This document shows, piece after piece, positions 34,250-47,600 of a stretch of DNA of 64,000 bases. The stretch comes from Anastatus disparis (lineage: Eukaryota > Arthropoda > Insecta > Hymenoptera > Eupelmidae): positions 1,258,501 through 1,322,500 of the forward strand of contig JAFFSR010000248.1 of assembly GCA_017163975.1 (NCBI GenBank), written 5' to 3'. A program made the position numbers and the translations under genes. The notes under the pieces are model-generated. The model saw only the letters and a program-made list of their open reading frames with translations. It was not told the origin of the DNA and ran no database searches. Position 1 is the first letter of the stretch. Every line of letters starts with the position of its first letter.

Positions 34250-34822
34250 ATGAGACTGAGTCGCAAGACCTTGAAGAAGAAGAAAAAAACCGACGAAGAA
34301 AATGAGCATATGAATATAATAGAAACAGTACAAAACGATGACGAAAATGGACCAATAAGTTGGAGTAATTTTTTTAATGATGGCGCAGGTGTATTTGAAG
34401 TATATGATGCAAGTGATGAATGCGCACAATACTGGTTAGATTTGATAAGGGATGACAATATACCGAAAGACAGTAATTGCTTTTTTCACTCAGTAATTAA
34501 AGTATGTAATTTAGGAATGTCCGCAAATGAATTAAGAGACATTTTATTAGACGCAATATCATTAGGCGCATGCGGAGACCCGCAAACAGCAGAAGCTATT
34601 TTGATGTCACGCACAAGACACGCAGATGTTGATTGTGTATTTATATTTTCGTGCGAGTTTAATCAAAATATCTGCGTACATTTTATAACAGACTGTGATG
34701 AAACGCTATATTGTCATTTCAAGGCAAATAGTTTGAACGATTTTATTCATTTGCATTTAAAAGGAAGGCATTTTACACCGTACCTTTATACAAGAAAAAA
34801 TAATATAGTAAAAAGGCATTAA
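34250..34822 (+). pseudogene. OTU-like cysteine protease domain in the LTR element
   Basis: Reads RDDNIPKDSNCFFHSVIKVCNLG (about 34445-34515): the D-x-N-C-(F/L)-F nucleophile motif of OTU deubiquitinase-like proteases. An ELRDILLDAI segment and a C-terminal KGRHFTPYLY follow, the His of which would be the catalytic base. Domain size (about 120 residues) fits. OTU proteases cut ubiquitin chains; a role in host-defence evasion or polyprotein handling would be inference. The frame reaches TAA 34820-34822 but continues in phase into the integrase tail. Confidence 0.6.
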
Positions 34823-35310
34823 AATAATAAAGGAAACGAAGAAAGTACAGCGTCAAGCGAAAACGACAATGAACAACGAGATAATAATGTTAACAAGCCA
34901 GGTACTCCTATTACACCTACGACAGACTTACTGGCGCAAAGAGAAAAGAGTCAATCACATAAGATAAGTGATGTGCTCGAGCATTGCCTTGTAAAAAATG
35001 CAAGACCGCCGCGCGAGAAACCGCCTTGGAAGCTACTAGATAACGAGTCCTCGGAACCACTGCAGAATTATGTTAAATTAAATACCAAAAATTTTCGAAA
35101 AGGAGAAAGCGTATATTTATTAAAGCAAGAGCGAAAAGGGAAACACAATGTTCAATACGGAGGACCTTTTAAGATCAAAAAAATAAACCACGCGAAACAT
35201 AATATAATGCTAAAAACGCGAATAAAATAAAAACGGTTCATGTAGATAAAATAAAGCGCGCAACTACAGTAATAGCACCTCCTTCTTTCACGGACAAAGC
35301 AAGTAGTTAA
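34823..35310 (+). pseudogene. Integrase C-terminal tail (pol end)
   Basis: Same frame as the OTU-like part. A linker is followed by FRKGESVYLLKQERKGKHN, YGGPFKIKKI and KHNIMLK, the SH3-like DNA-binding tail typical of gypsy integrases. A frameshift in the A-run near 35225 moves to TVHVDKIKRA and TAA at 35308-35310. It shows that an integrase once ended here although its catalytic core is not found. Confidence 0.7.
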
Positions 35311-36105
35311 TTTTTCAATATAGAATGCAGCGAAAACTTTTCTTTTTCCGCGGCCTTCGGACGAGGAAAAAGGAAGAAAAAAAACATATAATTACTGCTA
35401 ATGAAAAGAAATTAATAAGAAAGTAATTAATAATTGAAATAGTAACAAATTTGAATTAATAAATGGAAAATAATGAAATATCCTTCAGGGCGCGACAATG
35501 AAGTATAGGATTATGTTAATAGTACAAAAACAACGAATACATTTAAATGAATGGAAAAATAAATAAAGTAAATATTGGTAAATAAGTAAATTTACAGCAA
35601 AGCGTCAGGCAGGATAAGACTGCGAAAAATTTCTCATTAGCCGGGATTAACTAATTAGAGAAAATGGTAACGTAATACCTAAATCATTTACAAAAGAATA
35701 AAAAAAACAATATTACACAACTCATTTAGTAAAGTTTAGTATAAAGTAAATTACAATCTCGCCTAAAGTTCCTTAAGAACATCCCTGTATTCCTTAAAGA
35801 AATATTAGGCCAATGAATGAACAAAAGAATAATTAACCATACGAATCAAAAAAAAAGAAAAAAGAGAGAAAAAAAATAAAATAAAATTGCACGAAAATTA
35901 TGGACGATCGATCGTCCCTATGTTGTGATAAACCATGTAATAAGTCAATCGACAATACATGCATAGAAAAGTAAAATAAAAGTGCAAAAAAAAAAGAAAA
36001 TTGCTGCTTAATACAGTAAGCTATCAATGCATGTAGCATCAATTCTCTCAATTAGTGAATCGGACAATGAATGTGACTGATACACATAAATATTTATATA
36101 TATGT

Positions 36106-36162
<57 letters not shown>

Positions 36163-36639
36163 TATATATTAAGAATAAAGAAATGACCTAATACACAAAA
36201 AAAAGAACATTTACCTAGATCTTATCCCGAATCCATAGGAACCGAACGCGAGAGCGATTGCTACCAAAAAAAAACATTGAAAAATTTTTTGACAAAGTTT
36301 TGAGTTGAGTAGCATTGTTATATAGGGTTGATGCGAGCATAAGAAAAAAAGGAGAATGTCATCTGCGTTTAAACATGCAGCCGTATGCTAATTGACGCAA
36401 AGTTCCTTATAAAATGATTTTCCGAAATTGTAAAGAAAAAAACAATATAGTTGAATTATAAAGAAGTCATATTTTTTTTATCAAAAAATTCTAAATAAAT
36501 TAGTTTATAAACATTAATTAATTTAAAGTAAAAGAAAATTTCCTCATAATGTTAACGATATACACAAAAAAAAGAGATAATATAACAAGAGGATTTGGTA
36601 AATAAAAACTATTGTACGTCACACCCTGAAGTATAGATT

Positions 36640-36715
<76 letters not shown>

Positions 36716-37425
36716 AAAATATAAGTAGTAAGCAATAATAAATAATAAATACAAAATTAAAGATAAACGATGAAAGGAGCAGAAGCAAACAACGCAGAAT
36801 ACATAGGTAAGGGGGTCCCTTCTATTAATGGTTGTAAGATTGTTCACAGATGGACGAGAACAAAAAGAAAGACCCAAAGAAGATCGAATGTAAAACATAG
36901 ATCAGCAACTACGGGTGGCATATACTCCGGGCCTGATGGCTCAATGGGCACCAAGACCCGTATACTGGCAACCGACAATCGCCGGAATGCCAGCACTGCA
37001 ATGGCCAACAAACCAGTACGATTAAAAGAGAAAAAAAATGAAAAAATACAATATCAGCATTTTTATAGACTAAGAATATCTTTTTGTAATTTTTTTTATA
37101 TAATTTTTTGATAATATTTATAATTATTATATAATGTTTAATAAAAAAAAAAAAATAAGAGAGAGAAAGTACATAAAGTCATAATTAAAATGAAAAAAGT
37201 ATTTAAAAATGAACTATAGAATAAATTAGTACGCAAACGACACAACACCAACACAAAACAAATAGAAAAAGCTAGAAATTTTTGTAAGATAGGACGGGCA
37301 TCGGCTCGTGTAGGTACACAAAAAGTACCAATTACACTTAGGGACTTAATTTTAATAATTTTTTTATTTTTGTATTCATGTGTACGTTCTTGGCTTCGGA
37401 GGCCGAAGCCTCGCGGCCTCGGACG
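35311..37425 (+). other. 3' noncoding region of the LTR element with (TA)n tracts
   Basis: No envelope-like gene is visible. (TA)n tracts lie at about 36109-36157 and 36643-36711. A short Pro/Trp/Gln-rich frame (about 36900-37026, with TPGLMAQWAPRPVYWQP) ends at a TAA; it could be a remnant or small 3' ORF. A GGCTTCGG-AGG-CCGAAGCC hairpin lies at about 37391-37409, 16 bp before the 3' LTR, where a polypurine tract would be expected. Confidence 0.5.
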
Positions 37426-37764
37426 TGCTACGTACATTATATTGTACGTATATTATAATATAAAACATAAAATAAGATAGAAACTCAGAAACTCAGAGAA
37501 ATGCGACTCCGAGTTTCTGGACCAAGAGTCGCACGATGCGCGAAGTACTGATTCGGCACTTCGTCGCAGGCAACTTACATCGTCGTTTTAGACAACGACG
37601 AGCGAGAGACCATCGCCGGACGCGCTAGAACAAAGTAGTCTCTCTCTCTCACTGTATTTACTTTATAATAAATAACAGACAACTGCATATTAATTCTCTC
37701 GTTAATTTATTTTGCATCCTCACACTCCCTATAGGAGTGCGTATCAAGTAAATCCCACATAACA
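37426..37764 (+). repeat. 3' LTR, 339 bp
   Basis: Copy of 27281-27614 with scattered differences, including a duplicated AAACTCAGA and loss of AAACTAG. Followed by CATG. Confidence 0.9.
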
Positions 37765-37768
37765 CATG

Positions 37769-38072
37769 ATATAAAAATATTTTTTTTAATATCGTTTAAA
37801 CATAAATTTTATGAAATATAATCTTAAAAAATTATTTATTTAATATTAAATTTTATTTAATAGTCAATTATAAAGATAGGAAAATATATGAAATATGAAT
37901 AAATTTTTCTAATTACGTCCATAATTATGAATTTATATTTATAAACTGTCTAAATAGAAGTAAAATTTCCCCTAAAAAAGTGAACATTTCAAAAGAAAAT
38001 TCACTTATTATTTTCGAAACACTTATTATAAATGCGGAAAAAAATAATATTCTGTAATATCACTCTAAAAGT
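37769..38072. other. AT-rich spacer
   Basis: 304 bp without gene or repeat that I can recognise. Confidence 0.6.
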
Positions 38073-39030
38073 GTCTAGCCGGGTAAGATAGGTGAATTGG
38101 CCCCAGAAGCAGAGAGAAAAACTGATATAGCCATTATATTCTATATAAAAAATATACCTCTATACAAATTTTCAGCCTTCTAAACCCAAACCTAACCTCA
38201 AAAACGCAATTTTTCATTTTTTGAGTCTCTTAGCTCTATCTCCGTCAATTTTTAAGCTAGAATACTTTTTTTTTTTAAATTTAGGTTTTTTGAAGCCCTA
38301 TAAATTAGTCTCCGATGATTTTTTTGTAGGTACAAAATTCAAATTTCCAGAGACGTTTGAAAATTTTTTCTTGGGATATTTCGAAAACTAAGATAGACGA
38401 CACTTTGGAAAAAATATATAATATTTATTTATGCACCAAGAGTATTTAAAAATTTTTTCAGATCTTTAAAAGTGGCGGAACAACGTCAAAAAGGAAAAAA
38501 ACGGTTTTTTTGCGTATTTTTGCCTATACACGGCCTAGCCCTCGTATCTTACACTTCCGTTTGCAATATTCTTGAGTGAAATTTTATTTTCCGAGACACT
38601 CTGAGCTGTAATATATCGAGATTAACTCGGAATTTTACAATTTTAACGTTAAGGCGCTCCCAGAGACCTTAAAAACCCATTATACTAATAAAAAAAATGT
38701 CCCGCCAGGTGAAACTCGTATCATAATCCATAAAACTATGCATATATTCTTCTACAGTATATCTAAATATATATAATTCAATACTATAAACAGGAATATA
38801 CAGATATACAGAATGTTTTGGTTCGGATTATCACTCAAACACGACCTAACGGGAGCAATCATCCTAATTCTTCCCAGTACGTCCGAACTCATGTGTACTG
38901 CATTTCTATTTACAGAAACAGGATTCGCAGGAGCTTTAACCACCTATTCGCTGAAAAAGTTATTCGATCACTTGTTTCAAGGCAATGGATGTCCAATTTT
39001 AATAATAATTAATGATTAAAACTATCATTT

Positions 39031-39147
39031 AAATATTTGCAATACCTGAGATAAAACATCTTTGCTTGAGAAAAATTAATGTAATTTGATAATTAAATTA
39101 ATTTTTCTCATGCAAGGATCTTTTATCTCGGGTATTCCAAATATTTG
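39031..39147. repeat. Short hairpin, 117 bp
   Basis: Arms AAATATTTGCAATACC... and ...GGTATTCCAAATATTT of about 50 bp each with CTGAGATAAAA/TTTTATCTCGG. It looks like a tiny MITE or foldback. Confidence 0.7.
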
Positions 39148-39536
39148 AAGGATTTCTTTATTTTTCATCCATAACTTTAACTTGCTTATAATAAAAATAA
39201 TTAACCATCTATATTATTCTATTTTTGATAACTAAACTCATTTGATTATCGAATAAAAAAGTATTGATTCAAAGAAAATGCTTTTTTGTTACGTAATCTA
39301 AAAAAGTTTATAAAATCAGTTACATTTATTGTTATCTAAAAATATGTAAGAAATACAATTTTTTGGTTATAATATATATATTTCATACATACACATACAT
39401 TAAAATATGTATAATTATAATATAATTCAGTTTAGTTAATTTTGATTATAAATAAGATTTTGGAATATATTTTCTTTTGTTCAACCATTAGATTACTATC
39501 AACAAAGTTGTAGGACATTGTAACCAAACACTTTAA

Positions 39537-39918
39537 CAGCAGGCCGGAGTAGAACCTGATACCGACCGAGTAGCAATTGAGTTTTTTGTTATTTACTCAA
39601 CTATTAATCAGTGTATCTTCAAATTAAAGGTTAAGCGCAATAGATATTATTATAATAAACATTTATGCACAAGAAAAAAAAATTCTACCGCTTTGTTTTT
39701 GAGAAAAGTAAGGAACGCCGAGGTGAAAGTTTATGTTTATAATATTTTCGCGTTCCTTACTTTTCTCAAAAACAAATCGGTAGATTTTTTTCTTGTGCAT
39801 ACATATTTGTAATAATAATATCTATTGCGCTTAACCTTCAATTTGCAGATACACCGATTAATACTTGAGTAAATAACGAAAATCTCAATTAGACAAGGAC
39901 AGCGAATCCGGCCTGCTC
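39537..39918. mobile_element. TTAA MITE family B relative, 382 bp
   Basis: TTAA at 39533-39536 and 39919-39922. Ends CAGCAGGCCGG / CCGGCCTGCTC match the family B termini; the interior is a different palindrome with AGTAAGGAACGC near the centre. Inserted into the 4.7-kb inverted-repeat element. Confidence 0.8.
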
Positions 39919-41425
39919 TTAAGGCTTTTTATAGGCTCCGCTAATTGGTCATCTGGATACATTCATACAACACTTACAATCTAATACTTGATTTCTTCGC
40001 TATAGCAGTGGACCATTGACCACTGCTCTAAGGTAATAAACGTTGAAATGATTTTCTGAGTTTATATTTATTTTATTTAGGTACAGGTATAAGATTGTAA
40101 AGGGGTTTGTAAAAAATAATAATAAAACTAATTATCTCGGTGGATCTATTATTATTCTTTAATATTTTAATATCTATTTATATTTTTACATTTTTTTCTT
40201 CATTAACGAGAGGATATTTTTTTGTACAATGTTAAAGAAGATCTGATACTCGTAACAAGTTGCAGTTTTTTATATCTACTTTACATGTAGATAGTAATGA
40301 CTGTAACTACCTTGCCTCTCACCAAATTATATATATATATATATATATGAGAAACTTACATTTGAATATTGTAAGTCATAACTATCATTAAATTAAAAGT
40401 GAAAATTCTTATGTAAATACTTGACTAAGAAGAAAATCAGTTATAATTATTTTTATCTAAATATACAGTAGATATTAAAAAATAAAAGTCCTTGCAACTA
40501 TCAGATCTTTTGTAATGTCATGCAAAGAAATATACTTCCATAAGTAAAGAGTTTTGTATTGGACCCTTACTCATTCTCATAAAATATAATAGATATGATA
40601 AAATGTAACCATTTTCATAATAAATTTCAAAGATTCTGCTTGAATAAAGATTTTTTTCTGGTAAATGCTTATTTAGTAAGTAATATTTACAACAACTTTT
40701 TAATAAAAATTAACAGAAACAAAATTCTATAATAATTTAATTTACTATAATATTTACAATTTAGTTCATTAGCTTTTCTTTGCACTATAAAAATGAATGA
40801 AAGTCCAAAAATGGTATCAAAATAATATAGGCTACAATGTAAATGATAGTTTTAAACAAAAATTGCGTGTCTTCCGATAGATCAACATACAAAAATATTT
40901 CAGATACTTCTATATAATTTTTATACATTTTTTCATAGTTTAAAATGCATATTACATACAAACAAACACATTCACAAATATAATATAAATTATTTTAATT
41001 AAGATTGTATACATGAAGGTTATTTTTTAATTTTTTGTGTGTGATTCAATATTTATAATCCTACAAAACATTAAATATACAGAATATTAACTTATGAAAT
41101 AAGTAACCAAATATCACTTGACGACAAATTGCCAATAATCAAGTCTAATTTGTAGTTGTTCTAGTTTGATTAGTCTTATGACAAGTCTAATTTATTCACT
41201 AATTGGAATTACACATGCAAGATATAACATGAATACTAGAGAAAACAAACTATTTGTTGTTGCTATGGACCATGGAGACTAAAAATAGAAGACCTATGTA
41301 CTAAGTAGAATCCATCAATAGTTACGCCTGGAGCTGCCAATAAAGACAGACATAGATCGTATAGACAAAGTGAAGCTCCCTTATTAAAGCTCGAATTAAT
41401 AGTCGTGACTTGAGTATTGAGTATC

Positions 41426-41580
41426 ACTTGGAATTTAAGTATCGTTACTTGAGTATAAGCTGTTACTTTAATTGAGTATGACATCTTTACCGACGACTAT
41501 CATATCTGTGTGCTTTTATATTTCATATAAAAAAATGAAGTAACAGCTGATACTCAAGTAACGATACTCAAGTTTCAAGT
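41426..41580. repeat. Hairpin, 155 bp
   Basis: Arms of about 43 bp: TATCGTTACTTGAGTATAAG and its reverse complement near 41549, with an AAGTAACAGC outer pair. The loop is about 70 bp. No target duplication recognised. Confidence 0.65.
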
Positions 41581-42796
41581 TGTCCTTAATTTTCATCGTA
41601 CCTACTTATTATGCATGATTCGATATAATAATATATGCTTTCTGAAATTCTACATACCGGGTGAAATTTCCATCTTTTAAATAGCATAAAAATGATGGAA
41701 TTCCATTAATTCCAAAACAAAAAATAATTTGAATAATTAAAGTATATAAAATTGATAGTATCAATTAATTTTTTAAATTATAAAGTATTAACTTTATAAT
41801 ACTGTTGGGTGGACTATTAGCACGATGGATGTAAACATTTTGCTGATCACACCCTGGAAGGGCGCTCTAAATTACCATGTCGTGCACTTTAAAGATAACA
41901 AGTATCTTTAAAAAATAATAATAAAATAATATCTGATATAAGTATTATTTCAATAAAAAAAACTTATTCTAAACTAGATTTGTGCAGCTACCAGCTGATT
42001 CATCCTATATCTACTATCTGTTTCTCTAAATAGAAATGCAGTACACATGAGTTCGGGCGTACTGGGAAGAATTAGGATGATTGCTCCCGTTAGGTCGTGT
42101 TTGAGTGATAATCCAAAACAATACATTCAGTATATCCATATATTCTTGTTTATAGTATTGAATTATATATATTTAGATATACTGTAGAAGAATATATGCA
42201 TAGTCTCTGGGAGCGCCTTAACGTGAAAATTGGAAAATTCCGAGTTAATCTCGATATATTACAGCCCAGAGTGTCTCAGAAAATAAAATTTCACTCAAAA
42301 ATAATGCAAACGAAAGTGTAAGATACGAGGGCTAGGCCGTGTATAGGCAAAAATACGCAAAAAAACCGTTTTTTTCCTTTTTGATGTTGTTCCACCATTT
42401 TTAAAGATCTGAAAAAATTTTTACATACTTTTGGTGCATAAATAAATATTATATATTTTTTCCAAAGTGTCGTCTATCTTAGTTTTCGAAATATCCCAAG
42501 AAAAAATTTTCAAACGTCTCTGGAAATTTGAATTTTGTACCTACAAAAAAATCATCGGAGACTAATTTATAGGGCTTCAAAAAACCTAAATTAAAAAAAT
42601 GAGTATTCTAGCTTAAAAATTGACGGAGATAGAGCTAAGAGACTCAAAAAATGAAAAATTGCGTTTTTGAGGTTAGGTTTAGGTTTAGAAGGCTGAAAAT
42701 TTGTATAGAGGTATATTTTTTTATATAGTACATAATGGCTATATCAGTTTTTCTCTCTGCTTCTGGGGCCAATTCACCTATCTTACCCGGCTAGAC

Positions 42797-43865
42797 CATT
42801 TGTATGAAAATTTTCAAAATTCTCTTAAATTAAAACTGCCCGAAGAAAATTAGTTTTTTAAAACTTGTTTTCTTCAGACAGTAGCAAATAACTTGCATAC
42901 AAATTTTGGAGCATATCTATCATATGGTTTTTTTTTACATCTGCACGTGTTTGTCTCTAATGTTTTATTTTTGAAGTTATTTATTCAGCCAGCTGTGCTG
43001 TGGGTCTCTTGGCGTTTTGAGCAATTTTCAAGCAAGCGAATACTTTGCATAATAATTTTAGAGCAAATCTATCAAATGGGTTTTAGTGTAATATAAAAAA
43101 AATGAAAAATAAACATTTTTCAAAATTCTCTTAAACTAAAACTACTGAGAAAATAAGTTTTTCAAATCATATTTTCTTCAGACAATAGTGAATAACTTGC
43201 ATACAAATTTTGGAGCAAATCTATCGAATGGTTTTCGTGAAATAGAAAAATAATACAATTAATAGTATGCCAAAAAAATCAGTTTTCAAATGTTTTTATT
43301 ATTTTAACAGTATCAAATAATTTCTAAACACATTTTTAAGCAAATTCTTAGAGTAGTTTACGTAAGATCCAATAAAAATGAAAATTTTTAAAAAAAATTT
43401 TCGAAATGCTCTGAAATTAAAACTGCGCTAAAGAAATGAGTTTTTCAAAGCTAAGTTTCCTCAGACAATAACGAATAACTTGCATACAAATTTTGGAGCA
43501 AATCTATCGAATGGTTTTCATAAAATGAAAAAAGAATTTTTCTTTTTAAATTTTCAAATTGCTCTGAAATTAAAAGTGCGCTAAGAAAATCAGTAAGTAA
43601 AAGTTTTTCTTCTTTTGGCAGTCGCAAATAATGTCTATACAAATTTTCAAGAAAATTCTTCAAGTAGTTTATGTAAAATACCAAAAAAATGAAGAATCAA
43701 AATTTTTTTAAAATTCTTAAAATGGCTCTAAAAGAAACTGAATTAAGAAGATCAATTTTTAATAGCTCCCTCCCCCCCCAGTTAGACAAAAAAATAAATT
43801 GCATGCAAAATTTGAAGCACATCCATCGAGTAGTCCTCGAGATATTTTTGGCGTACTGAAATCAT

Positions 43866-43896
<31 letters not shown>

Positions 43897-44455
43897 TACA
43901 GACATTTTCTAGAAACCTCTTGTTTCGACTCCCTGAGTCTAAATATGTACAAATTAATGAAAAACTAATAGATTTTTTATAAACATTTTTAGACAGAATT
44001 ATTCACGATGCAATCAGGAGTTCTTTTTTCATATTTTTCAGAAAAAAAGACTATAATCGTCCATAACTTGACTTTTTTGAAGCGTTAGACTGTACCGCTG
44101 TAGTTTTACTCATATTTTGGTACCTTAATACTTATCTCAAAGTTTCATCAAGATCTGTGACCCGCAGCTCAGACACTCTCCTGGTAAGATGACAAAATTA
44201 AAATTCAAGGAAAAAATAAGTATTGATAAATTAAAACAAATTCGTGCGAACGAAGCTTTACGTAGAAGAGGAAATTATATAAAAATAAAAAAAAAACTAA
44301 TAAATATGAAGAAAAACTATAAAATATTAAAATAACAAAAATATAATCAAAGATAAAAAAGAGAACTGATAAAATAGAACAAATACGTACAAATAAAGCT
44401 ACACGTAAGAAGAAAGCTTACATAAAAGGAAAGGGTGAGCTTCATAATTAAATTA
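42797..44455. repeat. Degenerate tandem repeats and (CA)n tract
   Basis: A unit with ACTTGCATACAAATTTTGGAGCAAATCTATCGAATGG is repeated with decay at about 42890, 43060, 43200, 43475, 43640 and 43800, at spacings of roughly 140-275 bp. (CA)n lies at 43867-43893. Related sequence is at 60900-61280. The stretch 44200-44455 holds short Lys-rich AT sequence, no gene. Confidence 0.6.
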
Positions 44456-44629
44456 ATGAGTTTGAAGTTTGCACCGTTGTTCAACAACGATATTTTGATA
44501 TTTTTTTAAAATCATAATAACTCGCAGTAACGTACTAAAACCATTGTAAAATGACAAAAAACATTAAATTATGCAACATTCACCCCTGTTTGACTCTTAA
44601 ACGCCCCAAACTTCCCCCAGGAGAAAAAT

Positions 44630-47600
44630 TGCAATAAGGGTTAAAAACTTGAAAAAATCGTATCTCGCGGTTTTATTAATTTACCAGGAATTTTCTTTTT
44701 TGTATTAATTTTTTATATTAAAATACTATTATTATAGAGGTTACAGCCCATTTGAGGAACAGGAACTACCCCTATATAAGGGTTGAAAACTTAAAAAAGT
44801 CGTATCTCGCAATTTTATTAATTTACCGGGAATTTTCTTTTTTGTATTGATTATCTATATTGAAATACTATTATTATAGAGGTTACAGCCCATTTGAGGA
44901 ACAGGAACTACCCCTATATAAGGGTTGAAAACTTAAAAAAATCGTATCTCGCGGTTTTATTAATTTACTAGGAATTTTCTTTTTTGTATTAATTTTTTAT
45001 ATTAAAATACTATTATTATAGAGGTTACAGCCCATTTGAGGAACAGGAACTACCCCTATATAAGGGTTGAAAACTTAAAAAAGTCGTATCTCATGATTTT
45101 ATTAATTTACCGGGAATTTTCTTTTTTGTATTGATTATCTATATTGAAATACTATTATTATAGAGGTTACAGCCCATTTGAGGAACAGGAACTACCCCTA
45201 TATAAGGGTTGAAAACTTAAAAAAGTCGTATCTCGCGATTTTATTAATTTACCGGGAATTTTCTTTTTTGTATTGATTATCTATATTGAAATACTATTAT
45301 TATAGAGGTTACAGCCCATTTGAGGAACAGGAACTACCCCTATATAAGGGTTGAAAACTTAAAAAAATCGTATCTCGCGATTTATTAATTTACCATGAAT
45401 TTTCTTTTTTGTATTGATTATCTATATTGAAATACTATTATTATAGAGGTTACAGCCCATTTGAGGAACAGGAACTACCCCTATATAAGGGTTGAAAACT
45501 TAAAAAAATCGTATCTCGCGATTTTATTAATTTACCGGGAATTTTCTTTTTGTATTGATTTTTTATATTAAAATACTATGATTATATAAGTTACAGCCCA
45601 TTTGAGGAAAAGGAACTACCCCTATATAAGGGTTGAAAACTTAAAAAAATCGTATCTCGCGATTTTATTAATTTACCGGGAATTTTCTTTTTTGTATTGA
45701 TTTTTTATATTAAAATACTATGATTATATAAGTTACAGCCCATTTGAGGAACAGGAACTACCCCTATATAAGGGTTGAAAACTTAAAAAAATCGTATCTC
45801 GCGATTTTATTAATTTACCGGGAATTTTCTTTTTTGTATTGATTTTTTATATTAAAATACTATGATTATAGAGGTTACAGCCCATTCGAGGAACAGGAAC
45901 TACCCCTATATAAGGGTTGAAAACTTAAAAAAATCGTATCTCGCGATTTTATTAATTTACCGAGAATTTTCTTTTTTGTATTGGTTTTTTATATTAAAAT
46001 ACTATGATTATATGAGTTACAGCCCATTTGAGGAACAGGAACTACCCCTATATAAGGGTTAAAAACTTAAAAAAATCATAACTCGCGATTTTATGAATTT
46101 ACCAGGTATTTTCTTTTCTGTATTGATTTTTTATATTGAAATACTATGATTATAGAGGTTACAGCCCATTCGAGGAACAGGAACTACCCCTATATAAGGG
46201 TTGAAAACTTAAAAAAATCGTATCTCGCGATTTTATTAATTTACCGGGAATTTTCTTTTTTGTATTGATTTTTTATATTAAAATACTATGATTATAGAGG
46301 TTACAGCCCATTCGAGGAACAGGAACTACCCCTATATAAGGGTTGAAAACTTAAAAAAATCGTATCTCGCGATTTTATGAATTTACCAGGTATTTTCTTT
46401 TTTGTATTGATTTTTTATATTAAAATACTATGATTATAGAGGTTACAGCCCATTCGAGGAACAGGAACTACCCCTATATAGGGGTTGAAAACTTAAAAAA
46501 ATCGTATCTCGCGATTTTATTAATTTACCGGGAATTTTCTTTTTTGTATTGATTTTTTATATTAAAATACTATGATTATAGAGGTTACAGCCCATTTGAG
46601 GAACAGGAACTACCCCTATATAAGGGTTAAAAACTTAAAAAAATCATAACTCGCGATTTTATGAATTTACCAGGTATTTTCTTTTCTGTATTGATTTTTT
46701 ATATTGAAATACTATGATTATAGAGGTTATAGCCCATTCGAGGAACAGGAACTACCCCTATATAAGGGTTGGAAACTTAAAAAAATCGTATCTCGCGATT
46801 TTATTAATTTACCGGGAATTTTCTTTTTTGTATTGATTTTTTATATTAAAATACTATGATTATAGAGGTTACAGCCCATTCGAGGAACAGGAACTACCCC
46901 TATATAAGGGTTGAAAACTTAAAAAAATCGTATCTCGCGATTTTATTAATTTACCGGGAATTTTTTTTTTTTGTATTGGTTTTTTATATTAAAATACTAT
47001 GATTATATGAGTTACAGCCCATTTGAGGAACAGGAACTACCCCTATATAAGGGTTAAAAACTTAAAATATCATAACTCGCGATTTTATGAATTTACCAGG
47101 TATTTTCTTTTCTGTATTGATTTTTTATATTGAAATACTATGATTATAGAGGTTACAGCCCATTCGAGGAACAGGAACTACCCCTATATAAGGGTTGAAA
47201 ACTTAAAAAAATCGTATCTCGCGATTTTATTAATTTACCGGGAATTTTCTTTTTTGTATTGATTTTTTATATTAAAATACTATGATTATAGAGGTTACAG
47301 CCCATTCGAGGAACAGGAACTACCCCTATATAGGGGTTGAAAACTTAAAAAAATCGTATCTCGCGATTTTATTAATTTACCGGGAATTTTCTTTTTGTAT
47401 TGATTTTTTATATTAAAATACTATGATTATAGAGGTTACAGCCCATTCGAGGAACAGGAACTACCCCTATATAGGGGTTGAAAACTTAAAAAAATCGTAT
47501 ATCGCGATTTTATTAATTTACCGGGAATTTTCTTTTTTGTATTGATTTTTTTTATTAAAATACTATGATTATATAAGTTACAGCCCATTTGAGGAACAGG

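Larger units (their letters stand above)
27281..37764 (+). mobile_element. LTR retrotransposon (Ty3/gypsy-like), 10.5 kb, full length but dead
   Basis: Two LTRs (27281-27614, 37426-37764) are flanked by a perfect 4-bp duplication CATG (27277-27280, 37765-37768). Internal order is gag, aspartic protease, RT, RNase H, long linker, OTU-like domain, integrase C-terminal tail. There are many stops and frameshifts. The LTRs differ by scattered substitutions and small indels, so the insertion is not recent. Confidence 0.95.
38073..42796. mobile_element. Long inverted-repeat element, 4.7 kb
   Basis: Arms of about 0.85 kb (38073-38925) and 0.78 kb (42016-42796) are reverse complements; outer ends read GTCTAGCCGGGTAAGATAGG. 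The left arm carries about 80 extra bp (38665-38745). The interior (38926-42015) is AT-rich and noncoding, with a TTAA MITE and two hairpins. I see no transposase and no clear target duplication. Small frames in the arm (38813-39019) have no known domain. Confidence 0.75.

Noticed and set aside
33248..34458. Antisense frames of 67-134 codons over pol
   Set aside because: They are shadows of the Lys/Glu-rich pol linker on the other strand, with hydrophobic low-complexity translation.
36518..36898. 126-codon minus-strand frame with Tyr/Ile run
   Set aside because: Its middle is a (TA)n tract; no domain.
36770..37111. 113-codon plus-strand frame in the LTR element 3' region
   Set aside because: A neighbouring frame of the same stretch looks more protein-like; no envelope or other domain is visible, so no gene is called.
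42893..43684. Frames of 67-77 codons in the degenerate repeat region
   Set aside because: They cover AT-rich repeat units and differ between units.
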